From the NCBI RefSeq assembly GCF_004114915.1, contig NZ_CP022219.1:5114501-5178500 (forward strand): a stretch of 64,000 nt of DNA. The letters are read 5' to 3'. The first letter of the stretch is position 1; each line of letters starts with the position of its first letter. Origin of the DNA: Bradyrhizobium guangxiense. Lineage in GTDB: Bacteria > Pseudomonadota > Alphaproteobacteria > Rhizobiales > Xanthobacteraceae. Positions 30,832 to 39,799 of this stretch are shown here, one piece after another. A model generated the notes under the pieces. That model was not told where the DNA came from and did no database searches. It saw only the letters and a program-made list of their open reading frames with translations. The translations under genes and the position numbers were made by a program.

Positions 30832-32300
30832 GTAACCCTCGACGTCAATGCGGCGGCGACCGCCTCGTGATCACTGAAGGGCAGCGTCTGGCCGCCGACG
30901 ATCTGTCCAGTCTCGTGGCCCTTGCCCGCGATGAGCAGCGCATCGCCCTCTTGCAATTCCTCGATCGCGGCGCGGATCGCCGCAGCGCGGTCTCCGATCT
31001 CGCGTGCGCCCTTCGCAGTGGCGAGGATCGCGGCGCGGATCGCTTCCGGCTTCTCGCTGCGCGGATTGTCGTCGGTGATGATGATGCCGTCGGCGTTATC
31101 AGCGGCGATCTCGCCCATGATCGGGCGCTTGCCGGCATCGCGGTCGCCGCCGGCGCCGAACACCACGACCAGCCTGCGCTTGGCATAGGGACGCAGCGCC
31201 TGCAGAGCTTTCGCCAGCGCGTCGGGCTTGTGCGCATAGTCGACGAAGATCGGCGCGCCGTTGCGCTCGCCGACGCGTTCGAGGCGGCCCTTGGCGCCTT
31301 CGAGATGCTCGAGGCTTGCGAACACATCGGCGGCATCGCTGCCGGTGCCGATGGCAAGCCCCGCCGACACCAGCGCATTCTCGATCTGGAATTCGCCGAC
31401 CAGCGGCAGCCTGACCGCGTAACGCTTGCCGCGATGCTCGAGCGCGAGCACCTGCGAAAAACCTTCCACATCGGCGCTGGCAAGACGGATGCCCTCGCCT
31501 GCTCCGTCACCGTTGCGGCCGACCGCCATGATGCGCAGGCCGCGCGCCTTCGCGGCATCGATCGCTTCCGCCGAGCAATCATGGTCGGCCGAGATCACCG
31601 CCGCGCCGCCCGGGGACACCAGTTCCCGGAACAGGCGGAGTTTCGCCGCAAGATAATGTGCCACCGTCGGATGGTAATCCATGTGGTCGCGCGACAGATT
31701 GGTGAAGCCGGCGGCGGAGACGCGCACGCCGTCGAGCCGGTACTGATCGAGCCCGTGCGATGACGCTTCGAAGGCGAGATGCGTGACGCCCTCGCGCGCG
31801 ATCTCGTCGATCTGCCGGTGCAGCGCGATCGGATCCGGCGTCGTCAACGAACCGTAGACCGTGCGCCTGGGCGAGACGAGGCCGATGGTGCCGATGCTGG
31901 CGGAGGCGTGCCCCAGCCGCTCCCAGATCTGCCGCGTGAAGGCTGCCACCGAGGTCTTGCCGCTGGTGCCGGTCACCGCGGCGATCGTCGCGGGCTGCAA
32001 CGGGAAGAAGCTTGCCGCCGCCAGCGCCAGCGCGCGGCGCGGATTGGCCACCGCGATAAACGGCACCTTGCAGGCGGCCGGCGCGTGATCGCCGACCACC
32101 GCGACCGCGCCTGCTGCCACAGCGGCATCGATGAAGCGTGCGCCGTCGGTCTTGCTGCCCGCGAGCGCGAAGAAGAGATCGCCCGGCCTGACCGCGCGGC
32201 TGTCGAGCGCAAGACCGGTCACGTCGAGCGCGGCGACAGCGGGCTCGATCGCGGTATCATGGCCCAGAACATCCTGACCTAAGAGGTCGCGCAGCTTCAT
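30828..32300 (-). CDS. murE: UDP-N-acetylmuramoyl-tripeptide synthetase (diaminopimelate-adding)
   Basis: A 490-residue Mur ligase. The ATP loop VTGTSGKTSVAAF is at about 109-121 and YAHKPDAL follows later. DDNPRSEKP contains the DNPR motif that selects meso-diaminopimelate rather than lysine, which fits a Gram-negative wall. Its stop overlaps the murF start, and ftsI ends 83 bases upstream. Confidence 0.97.
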   Translation of the reverse strand: MKLRDLLGQDVLGHDTAIEPAVAALDVTGLALDSRAVRPGDLFFALAGSKTDGARFIDAAVAAGAVAVVGDHAPAACKVPFIAVANPRRALALAAASFFPLQPATIAAVTGTSGKTSVAAFTRQIWERLGHASASIGTIGLVSPRRTVYGSLTTPDPIALHRQIDEIAREGVTHLAFEASSHGLDQYRLDGVRVSAAGFTNLSRDHMDYHPTVAHYLAAKLRLFRELVSPGGAAVISADHDCSAEAIDAAKARGLRIMAVGRNGDGAGEGIRLASADVEGFSQVLALEHRGKRYAVRLPLVGEFQIENALVSAGLAIGTGSDAADVFASLEHLEGAKGRLERVGERNGAPIFVDYAHKPDALAKALQALRPYAKRRLVVVFGAGGDRDAGKRPIMGEIAADNADGIIITDDNPRSEKPEAIRAAILATAKGAREIGDRAAAIRAAIEELQEGDALLIAGKGHETGQIVGGQTLPFSDHEAVAAALTSRVT

Positions 32301-32383
32301 GGTCTTCCAGTCGACTTGCCTGCCGGAAAGCCGAATCCCCGGGGAAAATCCCGACTCAGCCGCGGCGATGGGCCACCCGTTGA

Positions 32384-34126
32384 TTACTGGGTTGTCCTGG
32401 ATGCTGCAAGAATAAGGCGGTCCGCGGGCGGCAGGTCGAACCGCGGCTCGACGCCCAAGAGCGGCGCGATCCGCTCGATCACCTTGCCGCCGGTCGGCAC
32501 CGCGTTCCAGCCCGAAGTGATGAAACCATGCGTTTCGGGCAGCGCCTGCGGCTCGTCCAGCATGATCAGGACGTGATATTTGGGATCATCGCATGGCAGA
32601 ATGGCGGTGAACGAGTTGAGCACGCGCTTCTTGGCGTAACGGCCGTTGATGACCTTCTCAGACGTGCCGGTCTTGCCGCCGACGTAATAGCCCTTGATGT
32701 CGGCGGTCTTGGCGGTACCGATCTCAGCATTGAGCCGCATCAGGTAACGCATCTTGTCGCTGGTATCCTGCTTGATCACGCGCTTGGCCAATGTCGCCGC
32801 CTCGGCCTCGCTGCGCTTCATGAAGGTCGGTGGAATCAAATAGCCGCCGTTGACGAGCGCGTTGATGCCCATCACCGCCTGCAGCGGCGCCACGGAGAGC
32901 CCTTGTCCGAATGCGGCGGTGACCGTGTTCAGTTCGCTCCAGCGGCGCGGGATCAGCGGTGCCGCGCTCTCCGGCAACTCGGTGCGCAGCCGCGTCAATT
33001 GTCCCATCTTGGCGAGGAACGCCTTGTGCGCCTCGACGCCCTGGCCGAGCGCGATCCGCGCGGCGCCGATGTTGGAGGAGTAGGTGAACACTTCCTTGGT
33101 GTTGATGAAGCGTCCGAGCGGATGGCTGTCGTGGATGGTGAACTTGCCGTAGTGCAGATTTCCGCGTGCGTCCCACGACGAGTTCAAATTGATCTTGCCG
33201 GAATCGAGCGCCATCGCCAGCGTGAACGCCTTGAAGGTCGAACCCATCTCGTAGACGCCGGTGGTCAGGCGGTTGATGCGGTCGGGGTCGTGCGCTTCCT
33301 TGGGATTGTTGGGGTCGAAATCCGGCAAGGACACCATCGCCACGATCTCGCCGGTCTTGACGTTCGAGACGATGCCGGAGGCGGCCTTGGCGTGGAACTT
33401 GTCCTTGGCCTTCAACAGCTCGTCACGCAGCGCGTGCTCGACGCGCAGATCGACCGAAAGCTCGATCGGCTTTTGCAGCCGGTCGGTGGCAAAGCCGGCG
33501 CGATGGAGATCGGCGAGGCCCTGATTGTCGAGCCACTTCTCCATGCCGGCGATGCCCTGGTTGTCGATGTTGACGAGACCGATGAGGTGGGCAACCTCGT
33601 TGCCGGTCGGATAGACGCGCTTGTTCTCGCGCAGGAAGCCGATGCCGGGAATGCCGAGCTTGTGGACGGCCTGCTGCTGCGCCGCCGTGACCTCGCGCTT
33701 GAGCCAGACGAATCCCTTGCGCGTCCTCAGGCGCTCGCGCACCTCGGCCTCGTCGAGGTCGGGAATGGTCGCCGTCAGCAGCTCGATCGCCTCGTCCTTG
33801 TCGATGATGCGGCGCGGCTCTCCGAACAGGCTCGCCGCCTTGACGTCGGTGGCGAGAATGGCGCCGTTACGGTCGACGATGTCGGGGCGCGCGGTCGCAA
33901 CCACTTCCTGCGCCGCGGCGCGGCGGGCGCCATGGGCATCGGCACCGATCGCAAACATCACGAGTCGGCCGCCGATCAGGGCATAGATCGAGGCGAAGGC
34001 GAGCATCGCCAGTCCCACACGCGCGCGCGCCTTCGCGGCGCGGTCGACATTGCGCCCGTAGAGCAGGCTGCGGATCAGCCGCTGCCGCCACGGTTCTGTA
34101 GGTTTGGCCGAAGTCGCAGCGCTCAT
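32384..34126 (-). CDS. ftsI: Septal peptidoglycan transpeptidase FtsI (PBP3)
   Basis: A 580-residue class B penicillin-binding protein. It has a short cytoplasmic tail, one membrane helix (GLAMLAFASIYALIGGRLVMF), a pedestal domain and a transpeptidase domain with STFK (about 296), SSN (about 349) and KTGT (about 485). It cross-links septal peptidoglycan with FtsW. ATG 34126 overlaps the ftsL stop (ATGA). The frame continues upstream to 34357 but that lies within ftsL. Confidence 0.97.
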   Translation of the reverse strand: MSAATSAKPTEPWRQRLIRSLLYGRNVDRAAKARARVGLAMLAFASIYALIGGRLVMFAIGADAHGARRAAAQEVVATARPDIVDRNGAILATDVKAASLFGEPRRIIDKDEAIELLTATIPDLDEAEVRERLRTRKGFVWLKREVTAAQQQAVHKLGIPGIGFLRENKRVYPTGNEVAHLIGLVNIDNQGIAGMEKWLDNQGLADLHRAGFATDRLQKPIELSVDLRVEHALRDELLKAKDKFHAKAASGIVSNVKTGEIVAMVSLPDFDPNNPKEAHDPDRINRLTTGVYEMGSTFKAFTLAMALDSGKINLNSSWDARGNLHYGKFTIHDSHPLGRFINTKEVFTYSSNIGAARIALGQGVEAHKAFLAKMGQLTRLRTELPESAAPLIPRRWSELNTVTAAFGQGLSVAPLQAVMGINALVNGGYLIPPTFMKRSEAEAATLAKRVIKQDTSDKMRYLMRLNAEIGTAKTADIKGYYVGGKTGTSEKVINGRYAKKRVLNSFTAILPCDDPKYHVLIMLDEPQALPETHGFITSGWNAVPTGGKVIERIAPLLGVEPRFDLPPADRLILAASRTTQ

Positions 34127-34515
34127 TGCTTGTCCTCGGGCTGAGACACGGAGCCCGTCACGTTGTCGGGATCGCTCGCGGCTTCGATGGTGTTGAGCAT
34201 GGCTCCGATCGGATCGGGCTCGCCCGGCCTGAACATCCGCGGCGGACGCTCCGGCAGGTTCTTCAGCGAATCGTATTGCGTGCCGTTGACGGGCTTCAGA
34301 TGCAGATGCCGGTCGGACAGGCCTTGCAGCCGCAGCGGCGCGTCGAGCTTGGCCCATTCGGACCGCAGCGCCGCAATCGCGTCGCGCTGCTCGCGGATCT
34401 CCGCATGCAGCCGCAACACCTTCTCGGTGCGCGCCGTGGAGTCCATCTTGATCCGGTAGACATAGGCCGCAGCGAAGATCAGCGCGCCGATGACGAGGAG
34501 GTGGATGATGCGCAT
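34123..34515 (-). CDS. ftsL: Cell division protein FtsL
   Basis: A 130-residue bitopic protein with a very short cytoplasmic end and one membrane helix (IIHLLVIGALIFAAAYVYRI). A coiled-coil stretch follows (LRLHAEIREQRDAIAALRSE), then a Pro-rich tail longer than in E. coli FtsL. Identification rests on topology, size and position between rsmH and ftsI. It begins three bases after the rsmH stop. Confidence 0.88.
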   Translation of the reverse strand: MRIIHLLVIGALIFAAAYVYRIKMDSTARTEKVLRLHAEIREQRDAIAALRSEWAKLDAPLRLQGLSDRHLHLKPVNGTQYDSLKNLPERPPRMFRPGEPDPIGAMLNTIEAASDPDNVTGSVSQPEDKQ

Positions 34516-34518
34516 GCG

Positions 34519-35508
34519 CTAGCCGCCCCTCATCACGTCGGAGAGTCTCGGCCAGGACGATGGCTCGTCATCCTGATGCGCGGGTGCCGAGGTACGCTCG
34601 GCGGCGCGCAGCTTTGCGGACCGCGCGCGCGGATTCTGCGCGACTTCCTCTTCGCCGGCGATCACGGGCCGCCGCGTCAGCAGCTGGAAGCTGGGCGGAA
34701 CCTGCGCCAGCTCCGGCAGATGCCGCGAGCCGCCGCCGGTCTTCGAACGCGCGGCGAAGAAATTCTTGACGATGCGGTCTTCCAGCGAATGGAAGGAAAC
34801 CACGACGAGGCGGCCACCCGGCTTGAGCACGCGCTCCGCAGCGGCCAGCGCGGTCTGCAGCTCCTCAAGCTCCTCGTTGACGAAGATGCGCAGGGCCTGG
34901 AACGTCCGTGTCGCAGGATGGATGTCGCCGGGCTTGGAGCGCACGATCCTGCCGATGAGATCGGCGAGCGCGCGCGTGGTCGTGAACGGCGTCTCCTGCC
35001 GGTCGGCAACGATGGCCCGGGCGATGCGGCGCGACTGCCGCTCCTCACCGAGCTGATAGATGATGTCGGCAAGATCGCCTTCCGAGGCGCGCGCGACCAC
35101 GTCGGCCGCCGTCGGCCCAACCTGCCCCATCCGCATGTCGAGCGGACCATCGAGGCGGAAGGAGAAGCCGCGACCGGCCTGGTCGAGCTGCATCGAGGAC
35201 ACTCCGACATCCATCACGACGCCGTCCACGGCCTCGATGCCTTGCGCCGCGCAGACCTCGGCGAGGTTGGAGAAGCGGTCCTCGACCAGGGTCAGTCGGC
35301 CCGCGGAGTGCTCGACCAGCTCGGCACCGCCCGCGATCGCAGTGCGGTCGCGATCGATGGCAATGAGCCGGGTTCCCGGCACCGCCAGGATCGCGCGGCT
35401 ATAGCCGCCGGCGCCAAAGGTGGCATCGACATAGATGCCACCCTCGCGCGGCGCGAGATGGGCGATGGCCTCGCGGCCGAGAACGGGAATGTGCGGGACC
35501 GAGCTCAT
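34519..35508 (-). CDS. rsmH: 16S rRNA (cytosine(1402)-N4)-methyltransferase
   Basis: A 329-residue SAM methyltransferase modifying C1402 of 16S rRNA; also called mraW. The start [13 protein letters not shown], motif [21 protein letters not shown], the [19 protein letters not shown] block and [16 protein letters not shown] near the end are diagnostic. ATG 35508 (MSSVPHIP) is the conserved start. It is the first recognisable gene of the division cluster. No mraZ is found upstream, where that gene usually lies. Confidence 0.97.
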   Translation of the reverse strand: MSSVPHIPVLGREAIAHLAPREGGIYVDATFGAGGYSRAILAVPGTRLIAIDRDRTAIAGGAELVEHSAGRLTLVEDRFSNLAEVCAAQGIEAVDGVVMDVGVSSMQLDQAGRGFSFRLDGPLDMRMGQVGPTAADVVARASEGDLADIIYQLGEERQSRRIARAIVADRQETPFTTTRALADLIGRIVRSKPGDIHPATRTFQALRIFVNEELEELQTALAAAERVLKPGGRLVVVSFHSLEDRIVKNFFAARSKTGGGSRHLPELAQVPPSFQLLTRRPVIAGEEEVAQNPRARSAKLRAAERTSAPAHQDDEPSSWPRLSDVMRGG

Positions 35509-35515
35509 GCGCCAG

Positions 35516-35560
35516 GCCTTGTGACCCAAAGCCTTGTGACCCAAAGCCTTGCAACCCTGA
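35516..35560. repeat. 15-bp tandem repeat just upstream of rsmH
   Basis: GCCTTGTGACCCAAA occurs twice exactly in tandem (35516-35530 and 35531-35545), followed by an imperfect third unit. The unit is five codons long and in frame with rsmH (Ala-Leu-Gly-His-Lys when read on the minus strand). No credible upstream start makes it coding. Confidence 0.8.
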
Positions 35561-35817
35561 GCCTGCCGAAGGCCCGGCCTGACGTCCAAGCAAGATCGGG
35601 GACGAACAAGCCCATAACGCCTCGAATCATTCCGTGTCGCGGCGGTTCCACGACAAAGCCCTAGTCCAGCATGGTTATCGCGCCCGGTCGTCCCGGGCTG
35701 CAAACCCAGTGTTGCCAGTGGAATTTGTCGGGCAGCCATGGGATTTCGAGCCAAAATACGCTTTGGCCGCCTCCGGACGCGGGTCGGCTCTTCATCCCTC
35801 AGTAACGGCCCTTAGCG

Positions 35818-35832
35818 TTAAGAAAGCGTTGA
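35818..35832. promoter_or_regulatory. Candidate CtrA site in the rsmH/amidase divergent region
   Basis: TTAA-GAAAGCG-TTGA matches the alphaproteobacterial CtrA consensus TTAA-N7-TTAA at seven of eight positions. It lies about 310 bases upstream of rsmH. Binding is inferred from the motif alone. Confidence 0.3.
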
Positions 35833-35993
35833 TCGGCTCGCGACAAGTCGAAAAGGTGATGCAGCGGTGATGCCTCATCCACACACCGCGCCAAAATAGA
35901 TCCGTTAACCGCGCCGGACGATTGCGCACAAGGGAGGGTAAAGGAATAGTAAAGAGAAGGGCTTGGCCCATTCTCGTTCGACTTGAGCTGTCT

Positions 35994-36860
35994 ATGCCGC
36001 CGTCCGGTTCGTCCACGCCGTCTGGATCTGATTCGAAGCGTCAGCGCGCTCTCCCGGTTCCCAAGGCCGCGGCGAACATGCGGACGTTCGAGCCGGACTC
36101 CTCGATCGTGTCCGACATCATCCCCTCACCGAACTATGGCGAGCGCAACAACGGACGGCAGCCCGACATGATCGTGCTGCACTACACCGGCATGCCTGAT
36201 GTCGAGGGCGCGCTGGCGCGGCTGTGCACGGCCGGCACCGAAGTCTCCGCGCATTATGTCGTGCTGGAGGACGGCCGCATCGTGCAATGCGTGCCGGAAG
36301 CGATGCGCGCCTGGCACGCCGGCGTATCGTCCTGGGCCGGCGAAGACGACGTCAATTCCTGCTCGATCGGCATCGAGATCGTCAATCGGGGCCATGACTG
36401 GGGCTATCCCGAATTTCCGCTGCGCCAGATCGCCGCCGTGATCGCACTGTGCCGCGGCATCATGCTCCGCCGCAAGGTGCCGGCTCACCGCGTGCTCGGC
36501 CATTCCGACGTCGCGCCCGCACGCAAGAAGGACCCCGGCGAAAAATTTCCGTGGCACTCGCTCGCCAACTCCGGCGTCGGTCATTGGGTCACGCCGGCTC
36601 CTATCACGCGTGGCCAGACTCTGATGCTCGGCACCATCAGCGACGAGGTGCTGAGCATGCAGCAGGCGCTCGCCAAATACGGCTATGGCGTTCCGCTGAC
36701 CGGCAAATACGACGCAGCGACCATGGAAGTCGTCACCGCCTTCCAGCGCCATTTCCGCCCGGCGCGGCTCGACGGCGTCGCGGACCACTCGACGCTGTCG
36801 ACGTTGCGAGCGCTGCTGGCGAGCCTGCCGGCAGAGGGGACGCCGGTCGCGTCGAAATAG
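35994..36860 (+). CDS. N-acetylmuramoyl-L-alanine amidase with peptidoglycan-binding domain
   Basis: A 288-residue Amidase_2 (AmpD-like) enzyme that cuts the MurNAc-L-Ala bond. Zinc-ligand regions are VLHYTGM (His about 63) and GHSDVAPARKKDPGEKFPW (about 168-186), with SAHYVVLEDG between. A C-terminal PG_binding_1 domain (LSMQQALAKYGYGVPLTGKYD) follows, as in AmiD-type enzymes. There is no obvious signal peptide, so it could act on cytoplasmic muropeptides or be exported unusually. The start is uncertain: ATG 35994, or ATG 36078 (MRTFEPDSS), which begins right at the conserved domain. It diverges from rsmH. Confidence 0.88.
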   Translation: MPPSGSSTPSGSDSKRQRALPVPKAAANMRTFEPDSSIVSDIIPSPNYGERNNGRQPDMIVLHYTGMPDVEGALARLCTAGTEVSAHYVVLEDGRIVQCVPEAMRAWHAGVSSWAGEDDVNSCSIGIEIVNRGHDWGYPEFPLRQIAAVIALCRGIMLRRKVPAHRVLGHSDVAPARKKDPGEKFPWHSLANSGVGHWVTPAPITRGQTLMLGTISDEVLSMQQALAKYGYGVPLTGKYDAATMEVVTAFQRHFRPARLDGVADHSTLSTLRALLASLPAEGTPVASK

Positions 36861-36928
36861 CAGACGTCTTCCGAGAATGTGATCTCTTGCTCCGTCATGG
36901 TCGGGACAAGCCCGGGCATGGCGGAACC

Positions 36929-38161
36929 TCAATCCATCTCCCTCATCCTCCGCGCATAGAGCCGCCGCAACGGCTCCAGCTGCGTCGCGTCCGTCGCCGC
37001 GCGATAGGCCTTTCGCGCCTCATCCTTGCGGCCGAGCCGCCGCAACAGATCCGCCCTCACCGCGGGCAACAGCTCATAGCCGCGAAGCCCGCCGCGCGCG
37101 GTGATCGCATCGACGAGATCGAGCGCACGTGCCGGCCCGTCGACCATCGACAGCGCCGCGGCGTGGTTGAGCTCGATGACCGGGGACGGGTTGATGCGCA
37201 GCAAGACCTCGTAGAGCCCGGCGATTTGCGGCCAGTCGGTCTGCTCAAAGCTCGGCGCGCGCGCATGCAGCGCGGCGATCGCGGCCTGCACCACATAGGC
37301 CTGCGGCCGGCCGGGCATGCGCAGCGCGTCCTCGACCAGACCCAGGCCTTCCTCGATCTGCGCGCGATCCCAGCGCGAGCGATCCTGCTCCTCGAGCAGC
37401 ACGATGTCGCCGGCCGTCGTCTCGCGTCCGGCGCGGCGCGCATCGTGCAGCAGCATCAAGGCCACGAGGCCCTTGATGCCGGCGCGATCCGGCATCAGAC
37501 GATCAAGCAAGCGGCCGAGCCGGATCGCCTCTGTCGCAAGATCGGGCCGCATCAGATCCGCGCCTTCGGTCGCGACATAGCCCTCGGTGAAGACGAGATA
37601 GATCACGGCGAGCACGCCATCGAGCCGCGCCGCCAGCGCGTCCTGCTCGGGCACCTCGTAGGGAATGCCGGCGAGCCTGATCTTCTGCTTGGCGCGGCCC
37701 AGCCGCTGCCCCATGGCCTCCTCGCCGACGAGAAAGGCGCGCGCGACCTGCGCGGTCGACAGCCCGCAGACGGTGCGCAGCGTCAGCGCAACCTGGACCT
37801 CGGCTGCGAACGCAGGATGGCAACAGGTGAAGATCAGCCGCAACACGTCGTCGTCGAGCGTCAAGGCAGGCTCGTCGACCGTTTGCGCGTTCAGCTCGAG
37901 CTCGTGCACCAGCGCCTGCTGCTTGCCGCGAAAGACCGCCTGGCGGCGAATCCGATCGATCGCCTTGTGCTTGGCGACGTTGACCAGCCAGGCGCGCGGA
38001 TTGTCGGGGACCGCGCCCGCCGCCCAGCGCTCCAGCGCGACGGCAAACGCATCCTGCAGCGCATCCTCGGCGAGATCGAAATCGCCGACGAGGCGGATCA
38101 GCGTGGCCAGCGCACGCCCAGCCTCGTCGCGGAAGATGGTCTCGATCTCGCTCGGGGTCAT
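36929..38161 (-). CDS. ECF RNA polymerase sigma factor, ECF42-like with TPR-like C-terminus
   Basis: A 410-residue protein. The region-2 helix is LAEDALQDAFAVALERW with NPRAWLVNVAKHKAID. The region-4 helix-turn-helix is around LRTVCGLSTAQVARAFLVGEEAMGQ. A ~200-residue helical C-terminal extension (PQIAGLYEVLLRINPSPVIELNHAAAL) defines the ECF42 group. These sigma factors lack a classical anti-sigma factor and are encoded beside YCII/DGPF-domain proteins, exactly as here: the partner gene lies 22 bases upstream. ATG 38161 is supported; an upstream extension to 38269 overlaps the partner. Confidence 0.9.
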   Translation of the reverse strand: MTPSEIETIFRDEAGRALATLIRLVGDFDLAEDALQDAFAVALERWAAGAVPDNPRAWLVNVAKHKAIDRIRRQAVFRGKQQALVHELELNAQTVDEPALTLDDDVLRLIFTCCHPAFAAEVQVALTLRTVCGLSTAQVARAFLVGEEAMGQRLGRAKQKIRLAGIPYEVPEQDALAARLDGVLAVIYLVFTEGYVATEGADLMRPDLATEAIRLGRLLDRLMPDRAGIKGLVALMLLHDARRAGRETTAGDIVLLEEQDRSRWDRAQIEEGLGLVEDALRMPGRPQAYVVQAAIAALHARAPSFEQTDWPQIAGLYEVLLRINPSPVIELNHAAALSMVDGPARALDLVDAITARGGLRGYELLPAVRADLLRRLGRKDEARKAYRAATDATQLEPLRRLYARRMREMD

Positions 38162-38183
38162 GCGCCGACGCGCGGCCTGGCCG

Positions 38184-38537
38184 TCACTTGTCGTACACCC
38201 AGATCGGCCGCACCTCGATCGATCCGATGCGCGCGCTCGGAATCCGCGCCGCGATCTCGATCGCCGCATCGAGGTCCTTGGCCTCGATCAGGTAATAGCC
38301 GCCGAGCTGCTCGCGCGTCTCCGCAAACGGACCGTCGGTCGTCAGCACCTTGCCGTCGCGCACGCGGACGGTCGTCGCGGTCGTGGTCGGCCGCAGGCGA
38401 TCGCCGGCCTTGAAATTGCCACTCTGGATGATGCCTTGGGTAAAGGTCTGGTATTCGGCCATCAGCTTCTGAGCGGTGGCCGCGTCGTTCTTCGCGTACT
38501 CGACTTCGTTCTGGTAGATCATCAGCAGATATTGCAT
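38184..38537 (-). CDS. YCII/DGPF-domain protein, partner of the ECF42-type sigma factor
   Basis: A 117-residue ferredoxin-like-fold protein. MQYLLMIYQNE at the start, the motif TTDGPFAETREQLGGYYLIEA and a closing IEVRPIWV are typical of YCII/DGPF proteins. A strong ribosome-binding site, CAGGAG, precedes ATG 38537. It is the promoter-proximal gene of a two-gene operon with the sigma factor. Its biochemical role is not established. Confidence 0.88.
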   Translation of the reverse strand: MQYLLMIYQNEVEYAKNDAATAQKLMAEYQTFTQGIIQSGNFKAGDRLRPTTTATTVRVRDGKVLTTDGPFAETREQLGGYYLIEAKDLDAAIEIAARIPSARIGSIEVRPIWVYDK

Positions 38538-38687
38538 CGCTTCACTCCTGTTGTTCGGCTGGGTCGCCGACATCCAGTCGAACGGGCCACGCGTCAAACG
38601 ACATCTTCAGGATAAATTATTTTGGACCGCCGGTGGGTGGCGATATCGGCTTGACGAAACCGTCACAAATGCCCCATGCGTTGTCGG

Positions 38688-39110
38688 TCAGTCGGCCGGA
38701 CGGCCGCTCCGGCAGGTGCCGAAAGGCCGCCGGGGAGGAAAGTCCGGGCTCCCTTGACATGCGGTGCCGGATAACGTCCGGCGGGGGTGACCCCAGGGAA
38801 AGTGCCACAGAGAACGAACCGCCCCGCTTCGCCTTCGGCTTTGCGGGGTAAGGGTGAAAAGGTGCGGTAAGAGCGCACCGCGGTTCCGGCAACGGAGCCG
38901 GCATGGCAAACCCCACCGGGAGCAAAACCGAATAGGGACGGCGTAGCGGGCAGTTCGCTTTGAGCGATAACGCCGCGGGGCGATGTCAGGCCCGCCGTCC
39001 GGGTAGGTTGCTCGAGGCCATGTGCAAACACGGTCCCAGAGGAATGGCCGTCACGTATCGTTCGCGCAAGCGGACGGTGCCCTACAGAACCCGGCTTACA
39101 GGCCGGCTGA
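38688..39110 (+). ncRNA. rnpB: RNase P RNA (type A)
   Basis: The RNA component of RNase P, which matures tRNA 5' ends. The conserved core GAGGAAAGTCCGGGCT lies near 38735, the ACAGAACCCGGCTTACAG block near 39084-39101. The ends pair as helix P1 (TCAGTCGGCC with GGCCGGCTGA). AGGGTGAAAAGGTGCGGTAAGAGC and GCATGGCAAACCCC occur in the order expected for the bacterial A type. Length (~423 nt) fits alphaproteobacteria. A -35-like TTGACG lies at 38651 with a weak -10 near 38675. Frames that read through this region are not genes. Confidence 0.97.
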
Positions 39111-39228
39111 TATCCTAAGGCGTTTTCGAGCGAAGTGGGTTTCCGGTTCGCGTGAAGAAGACGCATCCTACGAGAGTGACGAGGGGTTCGATGCTAACCG
39201 CATCGGACCCCTCACCATTTTCGTCGCT

Positions 39229-39264
39229 GTCATTCCAGGGCTCGCGAAGCGAGAGCCCGGAATG
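39229..39264. repeat. Half copy of the GTCATTCC repeat downstream of rnpB
   Basis: GTCATTCCAGGGCTCGC and GCGAGAGCCCGGAATG form one hairpin arm of the larger element seen at 2136 and elsewhere. The second half is missing. The surrounding gap 39111-39360 holds no gene. Confidence 0.7.
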
Positions 39265-39360
39265 GATCGCGCTGCAGGGTCGGTGGAGGAATGGTTTCGT
39301 GCTGCGCGTAGCGCGTGCGCTCTACCCACGCAGCCGCTGCCGGAGAGATGGCAACACCCT

Positions 39361-39669
39361 TTACTTCGCCGATTTGTCCGCGATGATACCCAGTTTATGA
39401 ATTTCCGGTGTCTTGGCGAACATGTCGCCTGCCTTGATCTTCTCCATCAACCCGGCGGCGACCTTTCCGTTGAGATGCGCCTCGCGTCCCGCCTCGTCGT
39501 CGAATGTATCGAATATTGCGAAAGAGGAAGGTCCTTCCTGAATCGCATACCATGAGATCGTTCCGGGTTCGGCCTTCACCAAAGGAACCGCCGACCGCAG
39601 GAAGTCCGCGACCTCCTTCTCCTTGCCCGGCTTGGCTTCAAGCGGAATGTACAGCGCGAACTTTGTCAT
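39361..39669 (-). CDS. Putative quinol monooxygenase (ABM domain)
   Basis: A 102-residue dimeric alpha+beta-barrel type protein of the antibiotic biosynthesis monooxygenase family. VPLVKAEPGTISWYAIQE and FAIFDTFDDEAGREAHLNG are the typical strand and His-containing segments. Family members oxidise quinols or aromatic polyketides without cofactors, but many have no known substrate. It stands alone between rnpB and an insertion-sequence remnant. Confidence 0.85.
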   Translation of the reverse strand: MTKFALYIPLEAKPGKEKEVADFLRSAVPLVKAEPGTISWYAIQEGPSSFAIFDTFDDEAGREAHLNGKVAAGLMEKIKAGDMFAKTPEIHKLGIIADKSAK

Positions 39670-39799
39670 TCTGTCTCCAGTTCTGATCTTCGCTAGTGTC
39701 TGTCGCTACCAATCGGCTTCGTGTCATGACCCCTCAGCCAGACAATTCCTCGCGCCAGAGGTCGATCCTTGAGGAACTCTCTTTATTACTTCCCCGTTG

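Larger units (their letters stand above)
35509..35993. other. Gene-free divergent region between rsmH and the amidase gene
   Basis: No gene is supported in 485 bases, and in particular no MraZ-like frame. It holds a 15-bp tandem repeat next to the rsmH start and a TTAA-N7-TTGA motif at 35818-35832. Around 35860-35960 it contains AT-richer sequence likely to carry the amidase promoter. Confidence 0.55.

Noticed and set aside
38663..39166. 167-residue minus-strand open frame over rnpB
   Set aside because: The region is RNase P RNA, with conserved core sequences and a P1 pairing. The frame is incidental.
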